NCBI RefSeq assembly: GCF_007293315.1
Contig: NZ_VLXZ01000007.1
Span: 124,001 to 188,000, forward strand
DNA: 64,000 bases
Reading direction: 5' to 3'
DNA from: Alkalicoccobacillus porphyridii
Lineage (GTDB): Bacteria; Bacillota; Bacilli; Bacillales; Bacillaceae_D
Under the pieces are notes generated by a model. The model did not search any database, was not told where the DNA came from, and saw nothing but the letters and a program-made list of their open reading frames with translations. A program made the translations under genes and the position numbers. Shown here piece by piece: positions 54,308 to 63,588 of the stretch (position 1 is its first letter; each line of letters begins with the position of its first letter).

Positions 54308-55275
54308 CAGCGCACCTCTTTTCGCAGCATCAGACCTAAAGCATCGTAATATCTGGCCGGAACATACGAATCAGTGAACTCTAGCTGAGAGACAATGTTC
54401 ATAGAAAAGAAGTCTTTAAACTCGCTAACAACAAGATCCATCGCAATGGTATCCCCACAAATTAACATGCGGGCTATATCCATTTCTCCCCTTAACACGG
54501 AATATTGATAAAAGCTGATCACTTTTTCAACCTCAGCGGAAATCATTTGAATCTCTGCTGTTACTGTCTCCACATCTAATTTCCATTCCAGCTGACCGTC
54601 TCTTATGTCCCATCGTTCTTCATCATAAGCCAGTGGCCAAGTCCGAGAAAATAACGGTTGACCTGCTGCCAAAATAGTAATGATGACCAAGGACACATCA
54701 TATTGAACAAGTACAGTGAAAGGATGTTCCTCAAGTAAATGCTGTTCGTGAAAAAGTCTGTAGGCACATGCCGAGGTAAGATCAGCCGCATTTGCCTGAA
54801 AGCCTAACTGATCAATCAGCTTCACATAATCGTTCATGACGGATTCCTTTGTAATATAAAGCAGTAGCTCCTTTTTCTCTTCATCCTCACGCAGCTTTTG
54901 ATAATCAAATATAGGATCCTCAAATGGCAAAACGAGTGAATCACCTGCATCTATGTACAATTGACCTTTAAGCTCTTCATCGGGCACATTCGCCGCTACC
55001 TCATGTCTGCGAATCAGCATCTGACTATCAGGCACACAGAGTTGAACGGGATTTTTTTTCTTTAGTTCCCATGCATCCTGCTCTCGCTCAATAAGGCGTT
55101 TCACTTCCTCTTTGTCCTCAATCTTTCCACGATGAATGAGTCCAGGAGGAAGATAAAGCTCACCGAATGATTGAATCGAACTCAGGTCAGCACGTTTGCT
55201 GCCTACATATCGAATCACATGGTCCTTTAAGACCAATGCATGCCTTTGTTGTTTTCTACCACCCAATATCCCCAT
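54307..55275 (-). CDS. pilM: Type IV pilus assembly protein PilM-like
   Basis: This 322-residue actin-fold cytoplasmic protein of the pilus platform has length, acidic mid-part and the order before pilN that support PilM; the ATP-binding motifs are divergent. I start at the ATG at 55275 because GGGAG is eight bases upstream; an ATG at 55290 lacks a site. It is 30 bases after the prepilin peptidase gene. Confidence 0.82.
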   Translation of the reverse strand: MGILGGRKQQRHALVLKDHVIRYVGSKRADLSSIQSFGELYLPPGLIHRGKIEDKEEVKRLIEREQDAWELKKKNPVQLCVPDSQMLIRRHEVAANVPDEELKGQLYIDAGDSLVLPFEDPIFDYQKLREDEEKKELLLYITKESVMNDYVKLIDQLGFQANAADLTSACAYRLFHEQHLLEEHPFTVLVQYDVSLVIITILAAGQPLFSRTWPLAYDEERWDIRDGQLEWKLDVETVTAEIQMISAEVEKVISFYQYSVLRGEMDIARMLICGDTIAMDLVVSEFKDFFSMNIVSQLEFTDSYVPARYYDALGLMLRKEVR

Positions 55276-55305
55276 ACCCATATCTCCCATACATATTTGT
55301 CATAT

Positions 55306-56067
55306 CTAAAACACCATGCTTATATACCATTGAATGAGATTATCCCCCATAAAATAAGCAGTTAAAGCACCAGCAGCAATAAAGGGCCCAAATGGAATCG
55401 GCTGCTTGCGTTCAACCTTCTTTAACAGCCTAGCCCCAACACCAAAAACGGCCCCATAGGTAGAAGCTAAAAATAGCGTCAGCAATACCAGCTTCCAGCC
55501 TAAAACAAGACCTAAAACGGCAAAGAGCTTAATATCTCCACCGCCCATTCCACCGCGGCTAACAATGGCAATTAATAAAAGGAAGGCAAACCCAATCACC
55601 GCACCGAGCCATGCATCCCACCAAGGTGTTAGAGGGATAACAAACATGCGCAAAAGTACAAAAGGTATAGCAAAAAACAAAAGGATTTTATCAGGGATGA
55701 GCATATAACGCATATCACTCACAAAGATGATCGCAAGCATTGAAACAAACAATAAAGCTACAATCAATTCAACGGACCAACCTATTAAATAAAACGAAAG
55801 AGCAAACAGAAATCCCGTCACAGCTTCAGTAAAAGGGTACAAAAAGGAAATCCTCGTATCACACGTCCGACAAGACCCACGCTGCAGAAGAAAGGATAGA
55901 ACAGGAACCAGCTCTCTCGCTTCAAGCGTCCGATCACACTTTGTACAATGAGACCGCGGCGTCACTATAGACTCCCCCACTGGCACACGCAAGCCCACCA
56001 CATTATAAAAAGAGCCAAAAACCAGTCCTACAAGTGCTAAATAACCCAAAATGATCCCATCAATCAT
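55306..56067 (-). CDS. comC: Prepilin peptidase (PilD/ComC)
   Basis: This 253-residue aspartic membrane protease and N-methylase has an N-terminal zinc-binding domain with CTKCD and CRTCD, and catalytic aspartates in SDMRYMLIPD and GGGDIKLF. It cuts the leader of type IV pilins after Gly. In B. subtilis the equivalent comC precedes spoIIB-maf. Here it serves the whole pilus set. AAGGAGGTG precedes the ATG. Confidence 0.95.
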   Translation of the reverse strand: MIDGIILGYLALVGLVFGSFYNVVGLRVPVGESIVTPRSHCTKCDRTLEARELVPVLSFLLQRGSCRTCDTRISFLYPFTEAVTGFLFALSFYLIGWSVELIVALLFVSMLAIIFVSDMRYMLIPDKILLFFAIPFVLLRMFVIPLTPWWDAWLGAVIGFAFLLLIAIVSRGGMGGGDIKLFAVLGLVLGWKLVLLTLFLASTYGAVFGVGARLLKKVERKQPIPFGPFIAAGALTAYFMGDNLIQWYISMVF

Positions 56068-56214
56068 CCCTTCACCTCCTTCAGTTTCATTAGTCTTTTT
56101 ATCATAAAACTATATACCTACAATACTAGCTGTTTTTGACTATAGATTCAATCGCAGATCCTGTCGATTTATGGTTTAAGAAAAGCCTACCGGTGGGGGT
56201 AGGCTTTTAATAAA

Positions 56215-56652
56215 TTATGGAAGAGTTATATCGGCTCTGCGGTTATCTCCTCGAAGTTCTTCAAGCGTTTTTTGCAATATATTACCAGAGGAATCTTCAG
56301 CTTTTAAAGTTACAGTATAAACATTATTAGCAATCGTTACATTTGAAGCTCCGCCGTCATACTTTCCTTTACCTCCTGGAATATCAGGATCTTCAATTAA
56401 ACCTTCACTAACTAAGGTGGCCAAAGTATATGAATTTCCACTCCCTACATTCGTCGCCTTAGCCGTCTTAACAGCATTCACCATCTGCTCTGCATTCGCA
56501 ATATGCGCATCCTTACGTGTATTATCAATAATCGCCCCAATACTCGGAATCGCAATTGCTGCAATAATCCCTAGGATAACAACTACAGCCAAAAGCTCAA
56601 TTAGCGTTAAACCCTTCTGATTCTTCAAATGTTTTTTCATCATGGCTTTCAT
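56215..56652 (-). CDS. Major type IV pilin
   Basis: This 145-residue prepilin has leader MKAMMKKHLKNQKG, cleavage after Gly14, then LTLIELLAVVVILGIIAAIAIP with Glu5 of the mature protein, and a globular C-terminal half. I start at the ATG at 56652 behind GGAGGG; the longer frame runs into the riboswitch terminator. It is the only gene directly behind the c-di-GMP riboswitch, so its amount is expected to follow that signal. It is the best candidate for the main pilus subunit. Confidence 0.93.
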   Translation of the reverse strand: MKAMMKKHLKNQKGLTLIELLAVVVILGIIAAIAIPSIGAIIDNTRKDAHIANAEQMVNAVKTAKATNVGSGNSYTLATLVSEGLIEDPDIPGGKGKYDGGASNVTIANNVYTVTLKAEDSSGNILQKTLEELRGDNRRADITLP

Positions 56653-56692
56653 TTCTTTTCCCTCCAATGGTTTGTTTTTGTTTATTAACAAC

Positions 56693-56736
56693 AAAAAACC
56701 GACCTTGCATGTCAAATAAGACGATGCCGGCCGGTT
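56693..56736 (-). terminator. Riboswitch expression-platform terminator
   Basis: On -, AACCGGCC (56736-56729) pairs with GGTCGGTT (56704-56697) with an inner stem GCATCGTC/GACATGC, followed by a T tract. It ends 40 bases before the pilin start. Its left arm is the conserved 3' strand of the aptamer. Confidence 0.88.
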
Positions 56737-56803
56737 GCACTACTAGCTCCCATCTACCCAAGTGCCCAGATACAGGTAGATGCTCAACGCTTTCCGAGAT
56801 GTA
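56722..56803 (-). ncRNA. Cyclic-di-GMP-II riboswitch
   Basis: On -, the leader contains CGGAAAG, then a stem CATCTACC/GGTAGATG whose loop holds TGGGCACTTG, then CTAGTAGTGCAACCGGCC. These two conserved blocks match the class II c-di-GMP aptamer as I know it from Clostridium acetobutylicum (GGGCACUUG and AGUAGUGCAACCG). The 3' strand AACCGGCC is shared with the terminator, so ligand binding should prevent termination: an ON switch. It resembles C. difficile, where such a riboswitch turns on the type IV pilus operon. No covariance search was possible here. Confidence 0.9.
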
Positions 56804-56877
56804 TGTACTTGCTGATAATTGTTGTTAATCTATTACTATCAGACTACCTTAAGAACTTCTATTTGTCTAGTACTTTA

Positions 56878-58086
56878 TTACCCTATAGTTGTAAATATTT
56901 CGAACATCGGCACCATAATTGCTAAAACTATAGTCCCGACTATTCCGGCTAACAGTATAATCATGACAGGTTCTATTAATGCTTTAATTTGATCGGTGGT
57001 CGCTTCGACTTCTGCTTCATAAAAGTCGGCTGCTTTCTCAAGCATCGTATCCAGTGACCCTGACTTCTCTCCGACACTAATCATTTGGGTGACAAGAGGA
57101 GGAAATGCCCAATGCGATTCCATTGGTCCTGCTAACGTCTCCCCCTGCTGAAGTGAAGCTCTTGATTTGCGGATAACATTAGCTATCACGCGGTTATCTG
57201 CCACTCTTTCAACAATGGTTAATGCTTGCAGCACTGGCACTGAGCTTTGAAACAGCGCCCCCAATGTTTGGGTGACACGTGCAAGCTCCGATTTTTGAAT
57301 CAGTGTGCCAAAGACTGGTATCCGTAATAGGATGTTATCCATCCACAATCTGGTTTCTGCATGTCTTCTCCCCATTTTCCAGCCTAAAAAGATGACCAGA
57401 CCTATAATTGGCACGGTCCACCAGTACCCAAGTGCTAGATCTCCTGCGGCCATGACGAGCTTTGTAATGGTGGGAAGTTCTCCACCAAAGCTTGCAAACA
57501 TACTTGCAAATGTTGGTACAACAAAAACAAGGAGAAAAATAATAATAGCAATGGCAACAACACCTACAAACATTGGATAGGTTAAAGTAGCCATCACTTT
57601 TTGTTTCAAACGATGCTGCTTCTCATAATAGGTAGCCAGCCTGTCTAGAATATCATCTAAGCGTCCCCCTGCCTCCCCTGCTTTAACCATATTGGTAAAC
57701 AAAGGCGGAAACAAATCTCCTTGCTTAGCAGAAGCGGCCGATAACGACTTCCCTGAACGAACATCCTCTTCAATCATCACTAAAGCTTTCTTTAAAGGTT
57801 TACTTGTGGTTTGTTTGCTCAACACATCAATGGTCTCAATAACGGGCACTCCTGCTTTTAAAAGCGTGGAGAATTGCCTAAGAAATAAAACAAAATCCTT
57901 TGACTTAATGATAGGTTTTAAAATCTCAATATCCTGATACAGCCCTTGCTGCATCTCTTCAATGGTTGTTACGGATATTCGCTTTTCTTTTAAGGAAAGA
58001 ATTGCCGTCGATTCATCCCTAGCTTGCGTTTTGCCTTTTACCGGTTTTCCAAAGCTATCTCTACCTGTATAAGAATAGGTTGCCAT
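56878..58086 (-). CDS. pilC: Type IV pilus inner membrane platform protein PilC
   Basis: This 402-residue GspF/PilC protein has two repeated GspF domains with membrane helices near 170-190, 220-240 and 375-395; the motif LRQFSTLLKAGVPV and EAGGRLDDIL are typical. It forms the rotary platform that couples the motors to pilin. It begins one base into the pilT stop (TAATG), so they are coupled. Confidence 0.95.
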   Translation of the reverse strand: MATYSYTGRDSFGKPVKGKTQARDESTAILSLKEKRISVTTIEEMQQGLYQDIEILKPIIKSKDFVLFLRQFSTLLKAGVPVIETIDVLSKQTTSKPLKKALVMIEEDVRSGKSLSAASAKQGDLFPPLFTNMVKAGEAGGRLDDILDRLATYYEKQHRLKQKVMATLTYPMFVGVVAIAIIIFLLVFVVPTFASMFASFGGELPTITKLVMAAGDLALGYWWTVPIIGLVIFLGWKMGRRHAETRLWMDNILLRIPVFGTLIQKSELARVTQTLGALFQSSVPVLQALTIVERVADNRVIANVIRKSRASLQQGETLAGPMESHWAFPPLVTQMISVGEKSGSLDTMLEKAADFYEAEVEATTDQIKALIEPVMIILLAGIVGTIVLAIMVPMFEIFTTIG

Positions 58087-59126
58087 TAGCTCACAAACCC
58101 TTTTGAATAAATGGAAAGTACCTCTGGATTCAGTACCTCTTGTTTTACTAATTCAGCCATAGAGGTATCCATCGTCATCATCCCCTCTGCTCTGCTTGTT
58201 TGAATGACGTTATTAATTTGATGGATCTTTTCATTTCTTATTAAGTTCTTAACCGCTGAGTTATTGATTAGAATTTCGGTCGCCGCTCTACGCCCTTTAT
58301 GATCAGCCGTGCGGAACAATCGCTGGGAAATGACTGCGCTTAATACGGATGCCAGTTGAATTCGTACCTGCGCTTGCTGGGCAGGAGGAAACACATCAAT
58401 AATACGGTCAATCGTTGATGGCGCATCGGTTGTATGTAGGGTACCAAGAACTAAATGCCCCGTTTCAGCCGCCGTAATAGCCGTTGATATTGTCTCCAAA
58501 TCACGCATTTCACCTACTAAAATGATATCCGGATCCTGCCTCAAACAACCTTTCAATCCATTCGCGAAGTTTTTTGTATCAAAGCCTACCTCGCGCTGAT
58601 TTACCACTGACATTTGATGTCGGTGCAAATATTCGATTGGATCCTCAAGTGTAATAATATGCTTGCTCTCTGTACGATTAATATGATCAATCATCGCCGC
58701 AAGTGTCGTTGATTTACCACTTCCCGTTGGTCCGGTGACTAGGACTAATCCTTGAGGCTCTTGAACGATTTGTTTTAAAATAGCTGGCATCTTTAATTCA
58801 TTTAATTGCGGAATTTTTGTTGGAATGACTCGAATGGCCATACCAATACATGAACGTTGAAAATACGCATTAATACGAAAACGAGATACTTTAGGAATGC
58901 CAAACGAAAAATCGAGTTCTCCCTTTTTCTCAAACTCCTCCATTAAGTCCTCAGGAATTATCGCGCGAGCAAACTGTCTTGTGTCATCGGGAGTTAGCTT
59001 CTCTTTACCATGAGATCCAAGCTCCCCATTAATTCTAAAAATCGGAGCTGTACCTACAGTGAGGTGAATGTCTGACGCTCCTTTTGTAAAAGCTGTAGAA
59101 AGTAACGCTTCAAGTTTTTCTTTCAT
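58086..59126 (-). CDS. pilT: Type IV pilus retraction ATPase PilT
   Basis: This 346-residue hexameric retraction motor has Walker A GPTGSGKST, Asp box DPIEYLHRHQ, Walker B-region DPDIILVGEMRD and His box TGHLVLGTLHT. The AIRAIRNLIR-like C-terminus of PilT is partly kept. The ATG at 59126 follows AAAGGAGG. PilT is absent from standard Bacillus Com pseudopilus systems, so its presence points to retractable pili and twitching. Confidence 0.95.
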   Translation of the reverse strand: MKEKLEALLSTAFTKGASDIHLTVGTAPIFRINGELGSHGKEKLTPDDTRQFARAIIPEDLMEEFEKKGELDFSFGIPKVSRFRINAYFQRSCIGMAIRVIPTKIPQLNELKMPAILKQIVQEPQGLVLVTGPTGSGKSTTLAAMIDHINRTESKHIITLEDPIEYLHRHQMSVVNQREVGFDTKNFANGLKGCLRQDPDIILVGEMRDLETISTAITAAETGHLVLGTLHTTDAPSTIDRIIDVFPPAQQAQVRIQLASVLSAVISQRLFRTADHKGRRAATEILINNSAVKNLIRNEKIHQINNVIQTSRAEGMMTMDTSMAELVKQEVLNPEVLSIYSKGFVS

Positions 59127-59143
59127 TCTGAATCCTCCTTTCA

Positions 59144-60814
59144 TTAATGATCTAACGTAACGTGAAGAACCTCACCGACTGTGGTTATACCCTGTTTAAC
59201 CTTTAACAATCCGTCATCTAATAGAAAAATCATGCCATTTTCAGCTGCATACTCTTGAATCTCATGTATTGTTTGTTTATCCATTAACAGCTGACGAATC
59301 TTCTCATCAATGATTAACATTTCATGAATAGCAATTCGTCCACGAAAACCCGTATCATTACATTGGTTGCAGCCACTTCCACGATAGACATTGGATATCT
59401 CCATACCTCGTTTATGAAATAACTCCAACTCTAATTCGTTTGGTTCATACGTTTCTCTACAGGAAGGGCAGATTTTTCTAACGAGTCGTTGTCCAACGAC
59501 TCCAGAAAGTCCAGATGCTACTAAATAAGGTTCAATGCCCATCTCTGTTAACCTCGGAATGGCTGCAATGGCACTATTCGTGTGTAATGTGCTGAGAACA
59601 AGGTGGCCTGTCAGAGACGCTCGCACAGCAATTTCTGCTGTTTCCGTGTCACGAATTTCACCAATCATCACAATATTAGGATCCTGCCTTAAGATTGCAC
59701 GTAAACCCTTTGCGAAGGTTAAACCTACCTGAGTATTAACCTGTACTTGATTAATTCCGTTTATGTGATACTCCACTGGATCTTCAACCGTGACGATATT
59801 TACCTGATCGGTATTTAAATAATGCATGCCCGCATAAAGAGTGGAGGTTTTTCCCGAGCCAGTTGGACCTGTAAGGAGAATTAATCCAGATGGATTTTCA
59901 AGCATTTTTACAAACATCTTTTCATGGACATGGTTTAAACCGAGTGCACTGAGTTTTGTTAATTCGCTTAACCCTGCTAACAGCCTTATTACAATTTTTT
60001 CGCCAAATATTGTAGGCAGCGTGGAGATACGCATATCAACGTGCTGCGAACCAACTAATACTTTTATCCGTCCATCCTGAGGCATTCGTGATTCAGTAAT
60101 ATTTAATTCACCCATAATTTTTATGCGAGCGGTTAACGCACTTAAAATAGAAGCTGAAAAGGTTCGCTCCGTTCGTAACAAGCCGTCTATTCGGTACCGT
60201 ACCATAAACGTCGTCTCTAATGGATCAATGTGAATATCGCTGGCACGCTGATTTAACCCATGCTGCAATAGCTGATCAACCAGCTTAATAATTGGAGCGT
60301 CCTTATCACTTGTTACCTGCTCTTGCTGCTCTGCGACCATGGTTAAGTCAGTATTCTCAACGGGTTCTTGCTCTATTAAAGAATCATTAATTTGATAATA
60401 ACGCTCAATGGCTTCAACAATTTCAGCCTTAATCGCAATAAGAGGTTCAATTTGGAAGCCCGTAAACATCTGCAAATCATCAATTGCATAATAGTCTAAA
60501 GGGTCTGCCATCGCCACTTGAAGCACTCCGTTTTGTTTGCGAATGGGGATTAGCATATATTTCCGAGATAACTCTTCGGGAATGAGCTTTAAAAGTTGGG
60601 TATCGACAGCTGTTCGGTACAAATTAACATGTACTAAACCAAGCTGAGTTTCTAATGCTTTTATGAGTTCATACTCAGTAATTAGCTCACGTTCAAGCAA
60701 TGCATCACCTAAGCGTTGATCGGAGCGTTTTTCCTCTAATACTAGCTCTATCTGCTCTGAATTCAGATAACCGGCCTCAACTAACAAGTCACCAAACTTC
60801 TTTTTAGTTCTCAT
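59144..60814 (-). CDS. pilB: Type IV pilus extension ATPase PilB
   Basis: This 556-residue GspE/PilB motor has an N-terminal MshEN domain (residues about 1-150, with KKFGDLLVEAGYL and LGDALLE repeats), Walker A GPTGSGKTS, GEIRDTETAEIA and the zinc site CPSC/CNQC near 450-490. MshEN domains can bind c-di-GMP, which would add a second control by the same signal as the riboswitch; the conserved binding residues should be checked. I start at the ATG at 60814 behind AAGGAG. It overlaps the upstream gene by 11 bases. Confidence 0.94.
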   Translation of the reverse strand: MRTKKKFGDLLVEAGYLNSEQIELVLEEKRSDQRLGDALLERELITEYELIKALETQLGLVHVNLYRTAVDTQLLKLIPEELSRKYMLIPIRKQNGVLQVAMADPLDYYAIDDLQMFTGFQIEPLIAIKAEIVEAIERYYQINDSLIEQEPVENTDLTMVAEQQEQVTSDKDAPIIKLVDQLLQHGLNQRASDIHIDPLETTFMVRYRIDGLLRTERTFSASILSALTARIKIMGELNITESRMPQDGRIKVLVGSQHVDMRISTLPTIFGEKIVIRLLAGLSELTKLSALGLNHVHEKMFVKMLENPSGLILLTGPTGSGKTSTLYAGMHYLNTDQVNIVTVEDPVEYHINGINQVQVNTQVGLTFAKGLRAILRQDPNIVMIGEIRDTETAEIAVRASLTGHLVLSTLHTNSAIAAIPRLTEMGIEPYLVASGLSGVVGQRLVRKICPSCRETYEPNELELELFHKRGMEISNVYRGSGCNQCNDTGFRGRIAIHEMLIIDEKIRQLLMDKQTIHEIQEYAAENGMIFLLDDGLLKVKQGITTVGEVLHVTLDH

Positions 60815-62174
60815 CATCCTGCTCCTTATCCGCTGGTTCATGAACCCCTTTGATAAAGTCCTGCTGTGCTTCACCATTCTGATTATTTTGTTCTGCTGAG
60901 GTTGATTGCTCCTCTTGTTCTTGGATCTGTGGCTCACTTGCTCTATCGGCTTGTGATTCTTCCTTCACACTTTCAGGCAGTTCAACGATCACTGGCTGAA
61001 GATCAGCATCATTAATCTCTAATTCTGGTTCCGGCTCAGGTTTCGCATAGACACTTCGTTCCTCAATAGTTGATGTAGCAGCAATGTAATTTCTTGCGAT
61101 CAGAACTTTATTTACTTCCTGTTTATTTGCATTTAACTCCCGCTTAAACAGGCTTGCCGCATACCCATTCTTGCCATTAACAATGACTTGACTATTGCCA
61201 GCACGTCGCTTCTTAGAATATGTAACCTCCGTGCGTGGTTGAATGGTTTCGGTGTTTTCTACAACTAATTCATATTCCTGTATATAAGGGGTACCAACTA
61301 ATTCAACAATAAGTCCTTCAGTTGAAAATTGGACATTTAACTCCATCGACTCATAATTTGGATTATAAAAAACGAGGTCACGATGATCCTCATTTACTGA
61401 AGCACCGTAGCCAACTTTAATAGACTGTGGCAGCTTTTCAGGAGTATGGTGCTCGATTAATTCAAGATTTGATTTAGCTAAAGCCTGGTAAATGACTGAA
61501 GAAAAAAGATCAAGGCTTTCTCCACCAACAACCATTTGATTCGTTTGTTCTAACGCTGTTTTTAAAGAAAAATGACTTCTTGGCTCAATGACCACTCCAT
61601 CTAAGCCAGTAGACCACGTTCCAAGTATGGTAGACTCCATGTATGGGGCATACACATTAGCAAGAACCGTGCGTTCCTCATTTATCCCTTCGATATATGA
61701 GGCGAGATGTACAGTAGGAGCTTTTGTTGGCTCCTCATTCAGTTGAAACTCAATATCATTTTTTAAGGTGGAGATATCAACTAATCCTGACAAATCAGCC
61801 GATTCAATTTGATTTACCGCCTCCGTTAAAGCAGTAATATCAATGGTTGCTTCTATCTGTTCTGATTCCTCCACAGCATTGCTGGATACAGTTGGAACAG
61901 ATAAGTTTAGAGCTTCTTCGGGTAATTCGACTAACGAATCATAGAGATAAATAGAGACCACCTGCTGATTCCTCCGCTGCTCAGCTATCATGTCTATTTC
62001 TGATTGTGCTTCAGCGAGTGTCATGCCACCTACCTCTACCCCCGCTATGACTGTACCTATCTGATATTCTTTTGCTTGTGCCTGTTGATCTAAAACCCGA
62101 CCAGCAACTAACCCTATCACTAGTAATCCTGTCATGACAGCTACCAACAGCCCAATACGTACAAAAGATTTCAT
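60804..62174 (-). CDS. VanW-family surface protein
   Basis: This 456-residue secreted or membrane-anchored protein has an N-terminal hydrophobic helix, a peptidoglycan-binding-like region, then a VanW-type domain (FSLKTALEQTNQMVVGGES, FSSVIYQALAKSNLEL, HTPEKLP, VGYGASV), and an acidic Gln/Glu-rich tail. VanW-like proteins are common near type IV pilus genes in Gram-positives, but their job is unknown. Two ATGs are possible, 62183 overlapping the upstream stop and 62174 with better spacing; I give the second. Confidence 0.8.
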   Translation of the reverse strand: MKSFVRIGLLVAVMTGLLVIGLVAGRVLDQQAQAKEYQIGTVIAGVEVGGMTLAEAQSEIDMIAEQRRNQQVVSIYLYDSLVELPEEALNLSVPTVSSNAVEESEQIEATIDITALTEAVNQIESADLSGLVDISTLKNDIEFQLNEEPTKAPTVHLASYIEGINEERTVLANVYAPYMESTILGTWSTGLDGVVIEPRSHFSLKTALEQTNQMVVGGESLDLFSSVIYQALAKSNLELIEHHTPEKLPQSIKVGYGASVNEDHRDLVFYNPNYESMELNVQFSTEGLIVELVGTPYIQEYELVVENTETIQPRTEVTYSKKRRAGNSQVIVNGKNGYAASLFKRELNANKQEVNKVLIARNYIAATSTIEERSVYAKPEPEPELEINDADLQPVIVELPESVKEESQADRASEPQIQEQEEQSTSAEQNNQNGEAQQDFIKGVHEPADKEQDDEN

Positions 62175-62179
62175 TATCT

Positions 62180-62647
62180 TCATGACTCCTCTTTATCTTG
62201 AATTCGCCTACGCCGTCCAGTCATTAACTCCTCAGATTCATCCACACCGACCTCAACTAAAGGCTGTTTCCTCACAATGATAGAATCCTCTTCTATATCC
62301 AGGGACACACTTGATTCTTCCGGAAAAACCGATTCCTCCGTCACAGCTATCTGATTAAAGCTTGTATGTATACTCGGCAGATCCAACTGAATAGATTGCG
62401 AGTCACTCTCTCTTTCTAATCGCGCTGCTAGAATCAAGCTTGCTAGAAGGATCAATACAATCGAAGTGGCTATTGTTAATCCAATAGGAAACAGAATGTA
62501 CATGAAGGCAGTAGCAATAGATATACCAATCGAAGCAACTAAGCTTAGAAGCCTTACATTAAATGAAATGTGGAGCTGTTTCATAAAAATAAGAAGTATA
62601 AACAACAGCAAAGCTACACCTATAAAAAGTAAGATTGTATAGAACAT
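62180..62647 (-). CDS. Hypothetical membrane protein of the pilus operon
   Basis: I do not recognise this 155-residue protein. It has three hydrophobic helices at about 1-22, 30-52 and 55-75, then a polar C-terminal half ending in RRRRIQDKEES, predicted cytoplasmic. It is the first gene of the - strand pilus operon and overlaps the VanW-like gene. Its place next to divergent minor-pilin genes suggests a pilus role. Confidence 0.75.
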   Translation of the reverse strand: MFYTILLFIGVALLLFILLIFMKQLHISFNVRLLSLVASIGISIATAFMYILFPIGLTIATSIVLILLASLILAARLERESDSQSIQLDLPSIHTSFNQIAVTEESVFPEESSVSLDIEEDSIIVRKQPLVEVGVDESEELMTGRRRRIQDKEES

Positions 62648-62800
62648 TTACTATTCACCAGCCTTTTTAGACTATAAAATGTACTTCTTCTAAAATGTTC
62701 TGTATATTTCGATACAGTTCTTTGAGACTTATTGTATAATAAAGTAAAAGTTTTGGATACATATGATTAGTTATAATTTCGGACAATAGGAGGAGATTGC

Positions 62801-63166
62801 ATGTATCATAATGAAAAAGGGATTACATTAATAGAATTACTTGCATCCATCGTCATTCTATCAATCTTCGCCATTGGATTCGCAACAATGCTAATGAACG
62901 GGATTAAAGCTAATGAAGTAAATAGAATAGAGATGGAAGCGACACTGGTGGCGCAATCTGAGATTGAACAGATGAGACTGAATCAAGAGGATCTTTTTTG
63001 TCAAGATTCGAGATCTACCAAAGATAGCTTTGAAATCAACCGAATTACCTCAATTGTAGAAGAAATGTGTATTGTAACGGTAGAAGTAAGCGGAACTCAG
63101 CTTTCTAATGAAGTGATTACGTTACATACTGAATTTAATACCGCACAAACAGGGAGAACGCCATGA
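62801..63166 (+). CDS. Minor prepilin, PilV-like
   Basis: This 121-residue prepilin has leader MYHNEKG, cleavage before ITLIELLASIVILSIFAIGF with Glu5, and a short globular domain with two cysteines that may form a disulfide. It is the first of three minor-pilin genes running divergently from the main operon. AGGAGG precedes the ATG. It overlaps the next gene by four bases. Confidence 0.88.
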   Translation: MYHNEKGITLIELLASIVILSIFAIGFATMLMNGIKANEVNRIEMEATLVAQSEIEQMRLNQEDLFCQDSRSTKDSFEINRITSIVEEMCIVTVEVSGTQLSNEVITLHTEFNTAQTGRTP

Positions 63167-63588
63167 ACAGTCTATTAAAAAATCAAAAAGGCGCAGCGCT
63201 CCCCTTTGTTTTAGGTTTAATAGTAGTCGGGACTTTAGTAGCATTAGGTTTATTAGGATTTCTATTAAGTGAGGTAAATAAAAGTCAGGCTGTTTCTGAA
63301 GGGATTCAAGCCAAGTATGCTGCTGAGGCTGGGGCAGAACGGGTACTTCAGGCACTTCATAAAAAACCTGGAGATCTTGTTACTTTAACACCATTTAGTT
63401 GTTCTACTAGTTCTTTAACGAAAAAAAATGATGTGAATGGCTATAAAATAGAAACCAGTTGTACATTGACAGAAAAAGAACTAACCATCACAAGTAAAGC
63501 AAACGGAAAGCAATCACACACAACCACGATCTCGCTCAACGTGACAAGCACAGCACCACTCACACTGGAGGTGAATTCATGGGAATAA
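63163..63588 (+). CDS. Minor pilus protein, PilX/GspK-like N-terminus
   Basis: This 141-residue protein has a short leader MNSLLKNQKG then AALPFVLGLIVVGTLVAL. The pattern QKGxALPFVL resembles PilX-type proteins. Position 5 of the mature chain is not Glu, as in GspK-like tip subunits that do not need the salt bridge. It could cap the pilus with its neighbours. The ATG overlaps the previous stop. Confidence 0.82.
   Translation: MNSLLKNQKGAALPFVLGLIVVGTLVALGLLGFLLSEVNKSQAVSEGIQAKYAAEAGAERVLQALHKKPGDLVTLTPFSCSTSSLTKKNDVNGYKIETSCTLTEKELTITSKANGKQSHTTTISLNVTSTAPLTLEVNSWE

Noticed and set aside
56722-56803. Class I c-di-GMP (GEMM) or T-box leader before the pilin
   Set aside because: The GCAAAGCC and GAAA-tetraloop marks of GEMM-I and the T-box sequence are missing; the conserved blocks match class II instead.
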